The notes beneath the pieces are model-generated. The model had not been told where the DNA came from, did no database searches, and saw only the letters and a program-made list of their open reading frames with translations. The translations under genes were made by a program, and so were the position numbers. From contig JAFYUH010000108.1 of NCBI GenBank assembly GCA_017549605.1, positions 1 to 38,186 of the forward strand: a DNA stretch of 38,186 nt, in the 5' to 3' direction. Source of the stretch: Bacteroidales bacterium. GTDB lineage: Bacteria; Bacteroidota; Bacteroidia; Bacteroidales; F082. Positions 31,950 to 38,186 of this stretch are shown one piece after another. Numbering within the stretch: the first letter of the stretch is position 1; each line of letters begins with the position of its first letter.

Positions 31950-32597
31950 TCATTTCACATATCTTATCTTTTCTTTAATTCTTGGCTTAACTTGTGGTAT
32001 TTCATCTGGATAACCAAAACCTATAGCCATCAAAAATTCATAACCTTCTGAGAAAGACAATTTTTCAAGATATGGCTTTCCTTTTTCTGATTTCAGAAAA
32101 TCTCTAGGAGCCATTTGGATGCAACTTCCTATGCCATAAGCCCAAGCTGCGTTAACCATATTGCCAGCCAAAAGTCCGCAATCCACTTGTGAACACATTC
32201 CAGGTTCCATTGCAATGAATACTACAGTCGGAGCATTACGGAACATATTTCTGAACTTAGGATCTTTCTTTGGATATCTTGGATTATCTTCATCCATATC
32301 AGAAAGATAAGCATCCGTCATCCCATTAAGAATTTCAGGATCATTGACAATTCTGATTTCCCAAGGCTGTTTATTCATTCCGTTAGGAGCATGTATGCCA
32401 CATTCCAAAATAACATCCATTATCTCACGTGGAACAACATCATCCTTATAAGCACGAATGCTGCGACGAGTCATCAGATTTTCAACTATTATCTGCTCTT
32501 TGTTAACACTTTCTTCATTGTTTTTCTTAGGTTCTGCACAACTCATAATGAAAAGAGCTAAAGCCGATAAGCAAAATAACTTCAAACCTTTATTCAT
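31950..32597 (-). CDS. Nitroreductase-family lipoprotein
   Basis: This 215-residue protein has a lipoprotein signal peptide (lipobox IMSC, C20) ahead of an FMN-dependent nitroreductase domain. The FMN-binding start NLMTRRSIRAYKDDVVP, HAPNGMNKQPWEI, MVNAAWAYGIGSCIQ and EFLMAIGFGYPDE are visible. A nitroreductase on the outside of a membrane is unusual because these enzymes normally use cytosolic NAD(P)H, although such lipoproteins are recurrent in Bacteroidales. The substrate is unknown. It starts 3 nt after the 76-residue ORF and shares its promoter. Confidence 0.9.
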   Translation of the reverse strand: MNKGLKLFCLSALALFIMSCAEPKKNNEESVNKEQIIVENLMTRRSIRAYKDDVVPREIMDVILECGIHAPNGMNKQPWEIRIVNDPEILNGMTDAYLSDMDEDNPRYPKKDPKFRNMFRNAPTVVFIAMEPGMCSQVDCGLLAGNMVNAAWAYGIGSCIQMAPRDFLKSEKGKPYLEKLSFSEGYEFLMAIGFGYPDEIPQVKPRIKEKIRYVK

Positions 32598-32600
32598 GAT

Positions 32601-32831
32601 TTATTTCTTGTATTCTAATTCGTATAAATCATGTAATTCTTGGTGTGACATTTTCATGATTTCTTTATAATCCATTTGTTTTGTCAATAACAACCATTCA
32701 AAAAATTCATCTAAGAATGATTCAATACCCGCTGCATGAGCTTTGTGATAATACAAACTTAATTTCTTTTCAGCTTTGATATCATCATAACCTTCTTGTT
32801 GTTGTTTAAGTAATTCAATTAAGTTTTCCAT
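32601..32831 (-). CDS. Small conserved-looking protein of unknown function
   Basis: This 76-residue, mostly helical, charged protein (LIELLKQQQEGYDD, FLDEFFEWLLLTKQM, MSHQELHDLYELEYKK) has no signal peptide or membrane segment. I do not recognise a family. It is likely real: it has the best promoter in the window 42 nt upstream, normal local codon use, and sits 3 nt before the nitroreductase lipoprotein gene. Confidence 0.7.
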   Translation of the reverse strand: MENLIELLKQQQEGYDDIKAEKKLSLYYHKAHAAGIESFLDEFFEWLLLTKQMDYKEIMKMSHQELHDLYELEYKK

Positions 32832-32873
32832 AGCGCATATTTTTTAAGGGTTAATAATTATTTTAATAGAGGA

Positions 32874-32904
32874 CAAATATAAAAATTTCGATTGTTTTTG
32901 TCAA
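32874..32904 (-). promoter_or_regulatory. Full Bacteroidota promoter for the 76-aa ORF and nitroreductase
   Basis: On the minus strand TTG (32902-32904) and TATATTTG (32874-32881, exact TAnnTTTG) are separated by 20 nt. Both elements and the spacing match the Bacteroidota sigma-ABfr consensus. Confidence 0.75.
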
Positions 32905-32954
32905 TACCTTATTAATATTTTATCGTATAAATTTTTAACCTTCAAAATTAAACA

Positions 32955-33428
32955 CTAAACATGATGATAAGGTTCACCTTTTATAATAGTAAAAGCGCGA
33001 TAAAGCTGTTCAACAAAAATCAGACGTATCATCTGATGAGAGAATGTCATCTCAGAAAGGCTGATCTTGAATTTCGCCTTGTCATAAACATCTTTTGAAA
33101 AACCGTAAGGACCTCCAACAACGAAAACTATTCTTTTGCTGCCGGCATTCATCTGTTTTTCTATCCATTGTGAAAACATCACCGAAGTGAAAGTCTTTCC
33201 TTTTTCATCTAATAAAATAAGGTCATCACCTGGATTAAGCTGCGACAAAATCAAATCGCCTTCCGCTTTTTTCTGCTGCTCTTCTGTTAAAGTCTTCCTA
33301 TTTTTTATGTCAGGAATTACCTTCATTTCAAAAGGAATATAATGCTCTAACCTTTTGATATATTTACCGATACCTGTCTCTAAATAACTTTCATCGGTTT
33401 TACCTATGACTACAAATAAAATCTTCAT
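32955..33428 (-). CDS. rlmH: 23S rRNA pseudouridine-1915 N3-methyltransferase RlmH
   Basis: This 157-residue SPOUT-class enzyme methylates pseudouridine 1915 of 23S rRNA in the decoding region. It shows MKILFVVIGKT, LDEKGKTFTSVMFSQWIE, the SAM-binding knot loop FVVGGPYGF, and LSEMTFSHQMIRLIFVEQLYRAFTIIKGEPYHHV. The length is standard. A GACAACA-type repeat lies in its leader between the start and a -7 element at 33491. Confidence 0.97.
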   Translation of the reverse strand: MKILFVVIGKTDESYLETGIGKYIKRLEHYIPFEMKVIPDIKNRKTLTEEQQKKAEGDLILSQLNPGDDLILLDEKGKTFTSVMFSQWIEKQMNAGSKRIVFVVGGPYGFSKDVYDKAKFKISLSEMTFSHQMIRLIFVEQLYRAFTIIKGEPYHHV

Positions 33429-33438
33429 ACCTTTTTAA

Positions 33439-33475
33439 GACAACAGACTACGGACAACATCAACAGACATTGTCC
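33439..33475. repeat. Heptamer array (GACAACA type) in the rlmH leader
   Basis: GACAACA, GACTACG, GACAACA, a 6-nt TCAACA and GACATTG follow in phase from 33439 to 33472. They are close in sequence to the block at 20100-20134 and to the insert in the nitrilase gene. Confidence 0.85.
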
Positions 33476-33490
33476 ATATTAATTTATGAG

Positions 33491-33498
33491 CAAAGATA
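33491..33498 (-). promoter_or_regulatory. -7 promoter element for rlmH
   Basis: Minus-strand TATCTTTG matches TAnnTTTG exactly, 62 nt upstream of the rlmH start. The heptamer array would therefore be transcribed in the 5' leader. Confidence 0.5.
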
Positions 33499-33520
33499 AT
33501 AAAGAATTTACAATTAAAAC

Positions 33521-33600
33521 TCAGAATTTCAGAACTTAAGAAACTTAAAAAATTTTGAGATTTTGATGTTTTTAAATTCTGAATTTTTATAATAAATTTT
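33521..33600. repeat. Octamer-type repeat (TCAGAATT / TTCTGAAT), inverted halves
   Basis: TCAGAATTTCAGAAC (from 33521) faces AAATTCTGAATTT (about 33583-33595) with an AATTTTGAGATTTTGA stretch between. The words match the octamers at 19679 and 34834-34897. The phase is less strict than in the other arrays. Confidence 0.6.
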
Positions 33601-33636
33601 ATAATTTTGAAGAAAAATAAGATAAAGGTTAATATA

Positions 33637-34812
33637 ATGGAAATCAATGTTTTTCTTAATAAAATAAAGCAAGATTTTATTGAAAGTTGTAATTTGTATC
33701 ACAGCAATCAAATTGGAAATACTATCACCATATATAAAGAAGGTGAGGAATTTCCTGACTTGGATGAATTCCAGCTTGCTATTATTGGTGTTGAAGAAGA
33801 ACGAAATTCCTTTGATAACAAAGGTTGTAAAGATGCGCCAAATGCAATAAGAAAATCATTATATCAGCTTTTTAATCATTGGGATGATTTGAAAATCATC
33901 GACTTAGGAAATATCAAAACAGGTTTTGATATAGAAGACACTTATTTTGCTCTCAATAAGGTTTTCTCAACATTGATGAGATATCGCATCGTACCTATTA
34001 TATTAGGTGGCAGCCAAGACCTCACTTATCCAATTTACCAGGTTTATGAAAATACAGGCAAGCTGGTGAATATCACTTCTATAGATCCACGTTTCGATAT
34101 TGGTCAAGATGATGAAGAATTAAATTCAAATTCTTATTTAAGTCATATCATTTTACATCAGCCTAGTTTCCTTTTTAATTATACAAATATAGGTTATCAA
34201 AGTTATTATGTTGATAATCAAAGTGTAGAACTTATGAAAAATCTTCTTTTCGACGTTCATAGAATTGGAAATATAAAGGCTAATGTTGAAGTAACAGAAC
34301 CATTATTACGTAATGCTGACATTATCACAATCGACACTGCTGCATTTTGCGCTGCCGATGCTCCAGGCGTGAAATATAATTCTCCAAACGGTTTCTCTTC
34401 AGAAGACGGCTGCAAGATGACACGTTACGCCGGCTTGAATCCAAAACTTACTTCAATAGGTTTCTTCGAATATAATCCTGCTTATGACATTAACAACATA
34501 ACTGCCAATACATTATCACAAATGATTTGGTATTTCATAGAAGGATTCAGCTTGCGAATCAACGATTTTCCAACTTATAACAGCAAAGACTTCAAACGTT
34601 ACATCGTTAAGTTGGATGATTTTAACGAAGAAATTATCTTCCTTTGTCATAAGGTCAGCGGAAAATGGTGGATGGACTTGTCATTCAAGAGCAAAGACAA
34701 AGAAAAATATGAACGTCACCATTACATTCCTTGTTCAAGAGAAGATTATGACCTGACAATGGAAAACGAATTGCCAGATAAATGGTGGCAGTTTTATCAA
34801 AAATTGATGTAA
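33637..34812 (+). CDS. Arginase/formimidoylglutamase-fold protein with degenerate metal site
   Basis: This 391-residue protein has the ureohydrolase fold pattern: LAIIGVEEERNSFDNKGCKDAPNAIRKSL, IPIILGG-type strand, and the three metal motifs in order. The motifs are altered: GGxH is GGSQD (Q127 for His), DxHxD is D150-P-R152-F-D154 (Arg for His), and SxDxD is T-I-D233-T-A235 (Ala for Asp). Three of six usual manganese ligands are thus missing, so arginase or agmatinase activity is unlikely. As I recall, GGSQD variants recur in Bacteroidota, suggesting a conserved altered role. A long C-terminal extension (about 310-391, WWMDLSFKS...CSREDYDLTMENELPDKWWQFY) is unlike arginase. ATG 33637 is preferred over TTG 33607, which lies in repeat DNA. 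Confidence 0.82.
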   Translation: MEINVFLNKIKQDFIESCNLYHSNQIGNTITIYKEGEEFPDLDEFQLAIIGVEEERNSFDNKGCKDAPNAIRKSLYQLFNHWDDLKIIDLGNIKTGFDIEDTYFALNKVFSTLMRYRIVPIILGGSQDLTYPIYQVYENTGKLVNITSIDPRFDIGQDDEELNSNSYLSHIILHQPSFLFNYTNIGYQSYYVDNQSVELMKNLLFDVHRIGNIKANVEVTEPLLRNADIITIDTAAFCAADAPGVKYNSPNGFSSEDGCKMTRYAGLNPKLTSIGFFEYNPAYDINNITANTLSQMIWYFIEGFSLRINDFPTYNSKDFKRYIVKLDDFNEEIIFLCHKVSGKWWMDLSFKSKDKEKYERHHYIPCSREDYDLTMENELPDKWWQFYQKLM

Positions 34813-34833
34813 TATCTAAAATTCAAAAATCAG

Positions 34834-34897
34834 AAATTCAAAACTTCAGAATCTCAGAATTTTTTTTGAATTTCTGAATTTTTGAGGTTTTGAATTT
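34834..34897. repeat. Octamer array in inverted arrangement, possible terminator
   Basis: The left arm (34834-34862, AAATTCAAAACTTCAGAA...) and right arm (34869-34897, ...GAATTTTTGAGG... ending in TGAATTT) are imperfect reverse complements built of TTCTGAAT-type words. An eight-base T run separates them. The element fills the gap between two convergent genes, so its hairpin may terminate both. Confidence 0.75.
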
Positions 34898-34902
34898 CAA
34901 AA

Positions 34903-35502
34903 TCAAAGTTTTCTATCTGGATTATTGTTAATAAAGGTGAGCCAGCTTGATTTTGATGATGATTTTTTAGCTTTAGGAATTTTAACTGTCTTTGTTTCAT
35001 CAGTATCACTAACGATATTCAATGATCGTTGGAAATAATGGCATACTGCCGCTGCTGTAGCATCAGTCGCGTCCAAGAAATCAGGCAGATGGTCAAACTT
35101 AATGATTTTCTGTAACATAATCGCAACTTGTTCCTTAGACGCTGCTCCATTTCCTGTTATCGACTGTTTTATCTTACGAGGTGAATATTCGAAAATCGGA
35201 ATGTCTCTATATAAAGCAGCCGCCATAGCAACTCCTTGAGCTCTGCCAAGCTTCAACATCGACTGTACATTCTTTCCATAAAAAGGTGCTTCGATGGCCA
35301 ATTCATCAGGATGATATTCATCTATTATCTCAAGAACTCTCTCAAAAATTTTCTTTAATTTCAAAGCTTGATTATCATATTGCTTCAATTTCAAGACTCC
35401 CATCCTTAATAATGACAGCTGTTTATCTTTTTGCAAGATCAAACTGTAACCCATTATCAAAGTTCCAGGGTCGATGCCTAATATTATCCTTTCCTTAACC
35501 AA
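34903..35502 (-). CDS. ruvC: Holliday junction resolvase RuvC
   Basis: This 199-residue endonuclease resolves Holliday junctions with RuvAB. Its acidic active site is visible as D11 (GIDPGT), E71 ([10 protein letters not shown]) and D144/D147 ([14 protein letters not shown]). The usual RuvC length is about 170-190; here a basic Ser/Lys tail (about 173-199) is added. The start is TTG at 35500-35502; no upstream ATG or GTG in frame gives the family N-terminus. The leader overlaps the promoter region of the divergent flippase-like gene. Confidence 0.96.
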   Translation of the reverse strand: MVKERIILGIDPGTLIMGYSLILQKDKQLSLLRMGVLKLKQYDNQALKLKKIFERVLEIIDEYHPDELAIEAPFYGKNVQSMLKLGRAQGVAMAAALYRDIPIFEYSPRKIKQSITGNGAASKEQVAIMLQKIIKFDHLPDFLDATDATAAAVCHYFQRSLNIVSDTDETKTVKIPKAKKSSSKSSWLTFINNNPDRKL

Positions 35503-35509
35503 TTTTTTT

Positions 35510-35517
35510 TATTTTTG
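35510..35517 (+). promoter_or_regulatory. -7 element directly before the flippase-like gene
   Basis: TATTTTTG matches TAnnTTTG exactly and ends only 7 nt before ATG 35525, so a transcript from it would be almost leaderless. It may also be chance in A/T-rich DNA. Confidence 0.4.
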
Positions 35518-35524
35518 TAGAGTT

Positions 35525-36514
35525 ATGAACAATAGAGCAAAAATAATAAAATTCACAGAAATAATTGTCAAAATAGTAATCGTACTATTAGGCATCTGGA
35601 TTTTATATAAAAAGCTATTTCATAACCAAAACATCTCACAGCTTCTGACTGACTTAGAATCATCAATCAAGACAACAAAAAGCCTCATTTTTATATTAGC
35701 AGCATTATTTTTAGTTCCTCTTAATATTTATTTAGAAGGTGTTAAATGGAAAATGCAGCTTAAACCTATTGAAAACATAAATACTTGGAAATCATTTCTT
35801 TCAATTTTCACTGGAATAACTTCAGGAATGTTTTTTCCAAACAGAATGGGAAATTTTCTAGGTAGAATATTTATGTTGGAAAAAGGCGACAGGATAAAAG
35901 CCGCCATGGTGACAATAGTCGGAGGCATGGCACAAATGATAGCTACTGTAAGCATCGGATTGATAGCAGCGATATTTTTTGTTAATAAAAATTTAGTGTT
36001 ATTAACAATAGCCGCTGTTTTAATTATAGGAATATTATTAATAATGTATTTCAACATACATATCTTAAAATATTTTCAGTTTCTGATTCCTAAAAAGTTT
36101 AAAGAAAAGACCAAAGAATATTTTGAGGTATTTTCATTTTATAATAAAACAGAACTGTTAAAAATTTTAACAATATCATTTTTAAGATACTTTCTTTACA
36201 CATTCCAATTTGTGCTTTTGATATGGGCTTTCGACGTGCCATTGACATATTTCAAAGCAATGATACCAATTTCAGCTACATATATATTAATGATGATAAT
36301 ACCATTCATTACTATAACAGAAATAGCTGTCAGAGGATCTGTAAGCATTTTAGTTTTTGAAAAATGGTTGATGATCAATAACATAAGTAGCTCATACGGA
36401 ATGATGGTATTTTCAGCAAGTTCATTATTATGGATTTTCAACATAGCAATTCCATCTATTATCGGACTGTTTTTAACATATCGCTTTAAATTTTTCAGGA
36501 AAAATGAATTTTGA
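35525..36514 (+). CDS. LPG synthase/flippase TM-domain protein (UPF0104, YbhN-like)
   Basis: This 329-residue membrane protein has about 8 hydrophobic helices and the LPG_synthase_TM pattern: VPLNIYLEGVKWKMQL, SIFTGITSGMFFPNRMGNFLGRI (the usual G-x-xxP-x-R-xGE-like loop) and a late ITITEIAVRGS segment. Relatives flip or transfer lipid-linked substrates; none of the MprF aminoacyl-transfer domain is present. The open frame reaches upstream to 35474, inside ruvC, but ATG 35525 (MNNRAKIIKF) is the natural start. It overlaps the next gene by 11 nt, so it probably works with that GT2 enzyme on a membrane glycolipid. Confidence 0.82.
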   Translation: MNNRAKIIKFTEIIVKIVIVLLGIWILYKKLFHNQNISQLLTDLESSIKTTKSLIFILAALFLVPLNIYLEGVKWKMQLKPIENINTWKSFLSIFTGITSGMFFPNRMGNFLGRIFMLEKGDRIKAAMVTIVGGMAQMIATVSIGLIAAIFFVNKNLVLLTIAAVLIIGILLIMYFNIHILKYFQFLIPKKFKEKTKEYFEVFSFYNKTELLKILTISFLRYFLYTFQFVLLIWAFDVPLTYFKAMIPISATYILMMIIPFITITEIAVRGSVSILVFEKWLMINNISSSYGMMVFSASSLLWIFNIAIPSIIGLFLTYRFKFFRKNEF

Positions 36515-37634
36515 ACTACTTCAAATATTATTAAATATAGTATTGATAATAAGTGCTTTATATCTTATTTGCATAGTTGCATTTACTTACGGACTATATA
36601 ATTTAAAAGAAAAATTTTTTGCCTTCAATAAAAAAAGCGATGTTAAGGTATCAGTCCTGATTGCAGCGCGCAATGAAGAAAAAAACATCGAAAGATTATT
36701 AAAATCCATTTATAATCAATCATTTGAAAAAGAGTTATTTGAGGTAATAATCATTGATGATCATTCTGATGACGACACATTTTCTATAATAGAAAACTTC
36801 TCAAAAACATATAAAGACTTTAACTTAAAAGTTTTTAAGGCTGATAATGAAGGAAAGAAACTTGCCATTTCACAGGCTTTGCATTTAGCTGAAAATGAAT
36901 TGGTTTTAGTTACAGATGCTGATTGTGTCTTAAAATCCACCTGGATTGAAAGCATCGTTGATTTCTATAAAAGAGAAAACTGCAAGATGATATTAGCTCC
37001 TGTTTTGTTATCGCCTGCTGAGACATTTTTCGAAAAGATCCAGGTTTTGGAGCATTTGAGTTTGATAGGCAGCACTGCTGGATCAGCAGAGATTGGTTTT
37101 CCTGTGATGTGCAACGGAGCAAATATGGCTTACGAAAGAGCTGCTGCCTTGGAATGTGAAAAGTTCAGAAAAGATTTCAACATAGCATCGGGAGACGATA
37201 TGTTTTTAATGGAGCAATTTTCTAAAAATTACGGCCATAAAAACGTCAGATTCCTATTGAGCAAATCTGCTATCGTTGAGACAAAGACATGTAAAACCAT
37301 CTCTGAATTTTTCCGTCAGAGGAGAAGATGGGTTTCAAAAACGAAATCATATACCAGCTGGAAAATAATAGCTACTGCCTTGGTGGTTTTCTTTTTCAAT
37401 TTAAGCATCGTTTCGCTGTTTGTAAGCGCTTTTTTCATCCCAGCCTTGTGGAGTATCTATTTTCTGCTAACAATCCTTAAATTCTTTATAGATTATCCTC
37501 TTTTGAAAAACATAACCTCATTCATGAATCAAGGAAGTCTTTTAAGGTGGACTCTGCCGCTTGAATTCATATATCCATTTTATGTAGTCATTACAGCAAT
37601 CAGCGGAATGTTGCTAAGCGTTAAGTGGAAATAG
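36504..37634 (+). CDS. Membrane GT2-family glycosyltransferase
   Basis: This 376-residue protein has one N-terminal helix (about 8-30), a GT-A catalytic domain and two to three C-terminal helices. Motifs are VSVLIAARNEEKNIERLL, IIDDHSDDDT (84-92), the DxD metal motif DAD (138-140), ASGDDMFL and the RQRRRW motif of processive-type enzymes. It faces the cytoplasm and transfers sugar from a nucleotide donor to a lipid or polymer acceptor, not identifiable here. It overlaps the UPF0104 gene. No terminator is seen after it. Confidence 0.9.
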   Translation: MNFELLQILLNIVLIISALYLICIVAFTYGLYNLKEKFFAFNKKSDVKVSVLIAARNEEKNIERLLKSIYNQSFEKELFEVIIIDDHSDDDTFSIIENFSKTYKDFNLKVFKADNEGKKLAISQALHLAENELVLVTDADCVLKSTWIESIVDFYKRENCKMILAPVLLSPAETFFEKIQVLEHLSLIGSTAGSAEIGFPVMCNGANMAYERAAALECEKFRKDFNIASGDDMFLMEQFSKNYGHKNVRFLLSKSAIVETKTCKTISEFFRQRRRWVSKTKSYTSWKIIATALVVFFFNLSIVSLFVSAFFIPALWSIYFLLTILKFFIDYPLLKNITSFMNQGSLLRWTLPLEFIYPFYVVITAISGMLLSVKWK

Positions 37635-38067
37635 CAGTATCTTAAACTCAGAGTTCTCAATAAAACTTACTCTATTATTCTTTTTAAATATTTTTAAAAT
37701 TAAAAATTAATATGAAAAATTGAATGAATGAGTAATTGTTGATAACTTCGTAATGAGTTAAAAATCAAAAAAATAACCCTATTTTTTATTGTTGATAACT
37801 CTGTTAAGAAGTGTTAACAAACGACGATAAATATTGTTCAAAACTCACAAATGTTGATTTGTTAAGAAGTTTTAAAATAATTTTAACAAGTTTTAAAGTT
37901 ATTAACAATATAAATGTTGATAACTTTTATTATATTGATTAGTAAGTAGATACAAATTCAACAAATATTAGATTTTTTTTTGTAAAATATTCATAATTAG
38001 TGAGAAAAATAATATTTACTCATGGAAATATTTTTTAACTTTGTGGAAATTTATCAACAATTGTAAT
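37635..38067. promoter_or_regulatory. AT-rich intergenic region with DnaA-box-like repeats (candidate origin)
   Basis: These 433 bases hold no gene. TGTTGATAA occurs exactly at 37737-37745, 37790-37798 and 37915-37923. Its complement TTATCAACA is at 38051-38059, a near copy TTATTAACA at 37899-37907, and TGTGGAAAT (inverse of a relaxed DnaA box) at 38042-38050. GTTAAGAAGT occurs at 37803 and 37861 after two TGTTGAT copies, making a longer direct repeat. TTATCAACA differs from the DnaA consensus TTATCCACA at one base. Very A/T-rich stretches follow at 37928-38036. An oriC role is possible but unproved. Confidence 0.45.
38036..38043 (+). promoter_or_regulatory. -7 promoter element for rpiB
   Basis: TAACTTTG matches TAnnTTTG exactly, 24 nt before the rpiB ATG. 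It partly overlaps the last DnaA-box-like site. Confidence 0.55.
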
Positions 38068-38186
38068 ATGAAAAGATTAATTCCTATAGCTTGCGATCAT
38101 GGTGGATTTGCCATGAAGCAATATATCATTGAAAGACTGATAGAAAACGGTTACGAAGTTAAAGATTACGGTACATTTTCAGAAGA
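38068..38186 (+). CDS. rpiB: Ribose-5-phosphate isomerase B, N-terminal fragment
   Basis: The first 39 codons of a gene run off the right edge. IPIACDHGGFAMKQYI and GYEVKDYGTFSE match the start of the RpiB/LacA family, which interconverts ribose 5-phosphate and ribulose 5-phosphate in the pentose phosphate pathway. The catalytic cysteine of RpiB lies further in and is not visible. Confidence 0.9.
   Translation, partial: MKRLIPIACDHGGFAMKQYIIERLIENGYEVKDYGTFSE

Overview
The window comes from a chromosome of a member of the Bacteroidales (phylum Bacteroidota), probably an uncultured or poorly studied lineage. The evidence is a protein with a type IX secretion (Por) C-terminal sorting domain, a lamin-tail protein with a gliding/T9SS-type end, several exact matches to the Bacteroidota -7 promoter element TAnnTTTG, weak Shine-Dalgarno signals, and a purH-mreBCD gene order known from Bacteroidales. 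I see no tRNA or rRNA genes, no phage or plasmid genes, no insertion sequences and no CRISPR array.

Layout. 1-131 is the end of an elongation factor G gene, with a terminator. 269-2939 (minus) is xth, a VanX-like M15 peptidase and mnmA. 3036-11336 (plus) holds a ClC-CBS chloride transporter, an exosortase-family membrane protein, an ROK kinase, an omega-amidase-like nitrilase, trkA, pgk and a GT4 glycosyltransferase. 11471-17753 (minus) holds asd, ribF, a C69 dipeptidase and a large secreted T9SS protein. 17942-19660 (plus) is a lamin-tail protein. 19664-26718 (minus) is a purH-mreB-mreC-mreD-tlpA-tlpA-ECF S component-DUF1893 cluster. 27243-29030 (plus) is recJ. 29113-33428 holds a GH3/LysE pair, a small outer-membrane barrel (plus), a small ORF with a nitroreductase lipoprotein, and rlmH. 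33637-37634 holds an arginase-fold protein lacking metal ligands, ruvC (minus), and a flippase-like protein with a GT2 glycosyltransferase. 38068 onward is the start of rpiB. Most genes are housekeeping: nucleotide, translation, repair, cell shape, lysine/threonine and flavin pathways.

The most unusual feature is a set of short degenerate tandem arrays with strict 7-, 8- or 10-nt periods filling many intergenic spaces: GTTAGGA-, TTGACAA-, GACAACA-, TTGAACT-, GCAATGA- (7 nt), GTGTCTCA- and TTCTGAAT- (8 nt), ATTCGTG (10 nt). Related units recur at distant loci, in both orientations. They sit flush against start and stop codons, appear to have rewritten the C-termini of some genes, and in one case two families lie in frame inside a gene: the omega-amidase homolog carries about 29 extra residues made of GACAACA heptamers followed by GTGTCTCA octamers. 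A composite repeat island lies between purH and recJ. Other points worth a look are the exosortase homolog next to T9SS substrates, a cluster of DnaA-box-like sites upstream of rpiB that could be an origin, and three enzymes with altered key residues (arginase fold, VanX-like peptidase, ClC).
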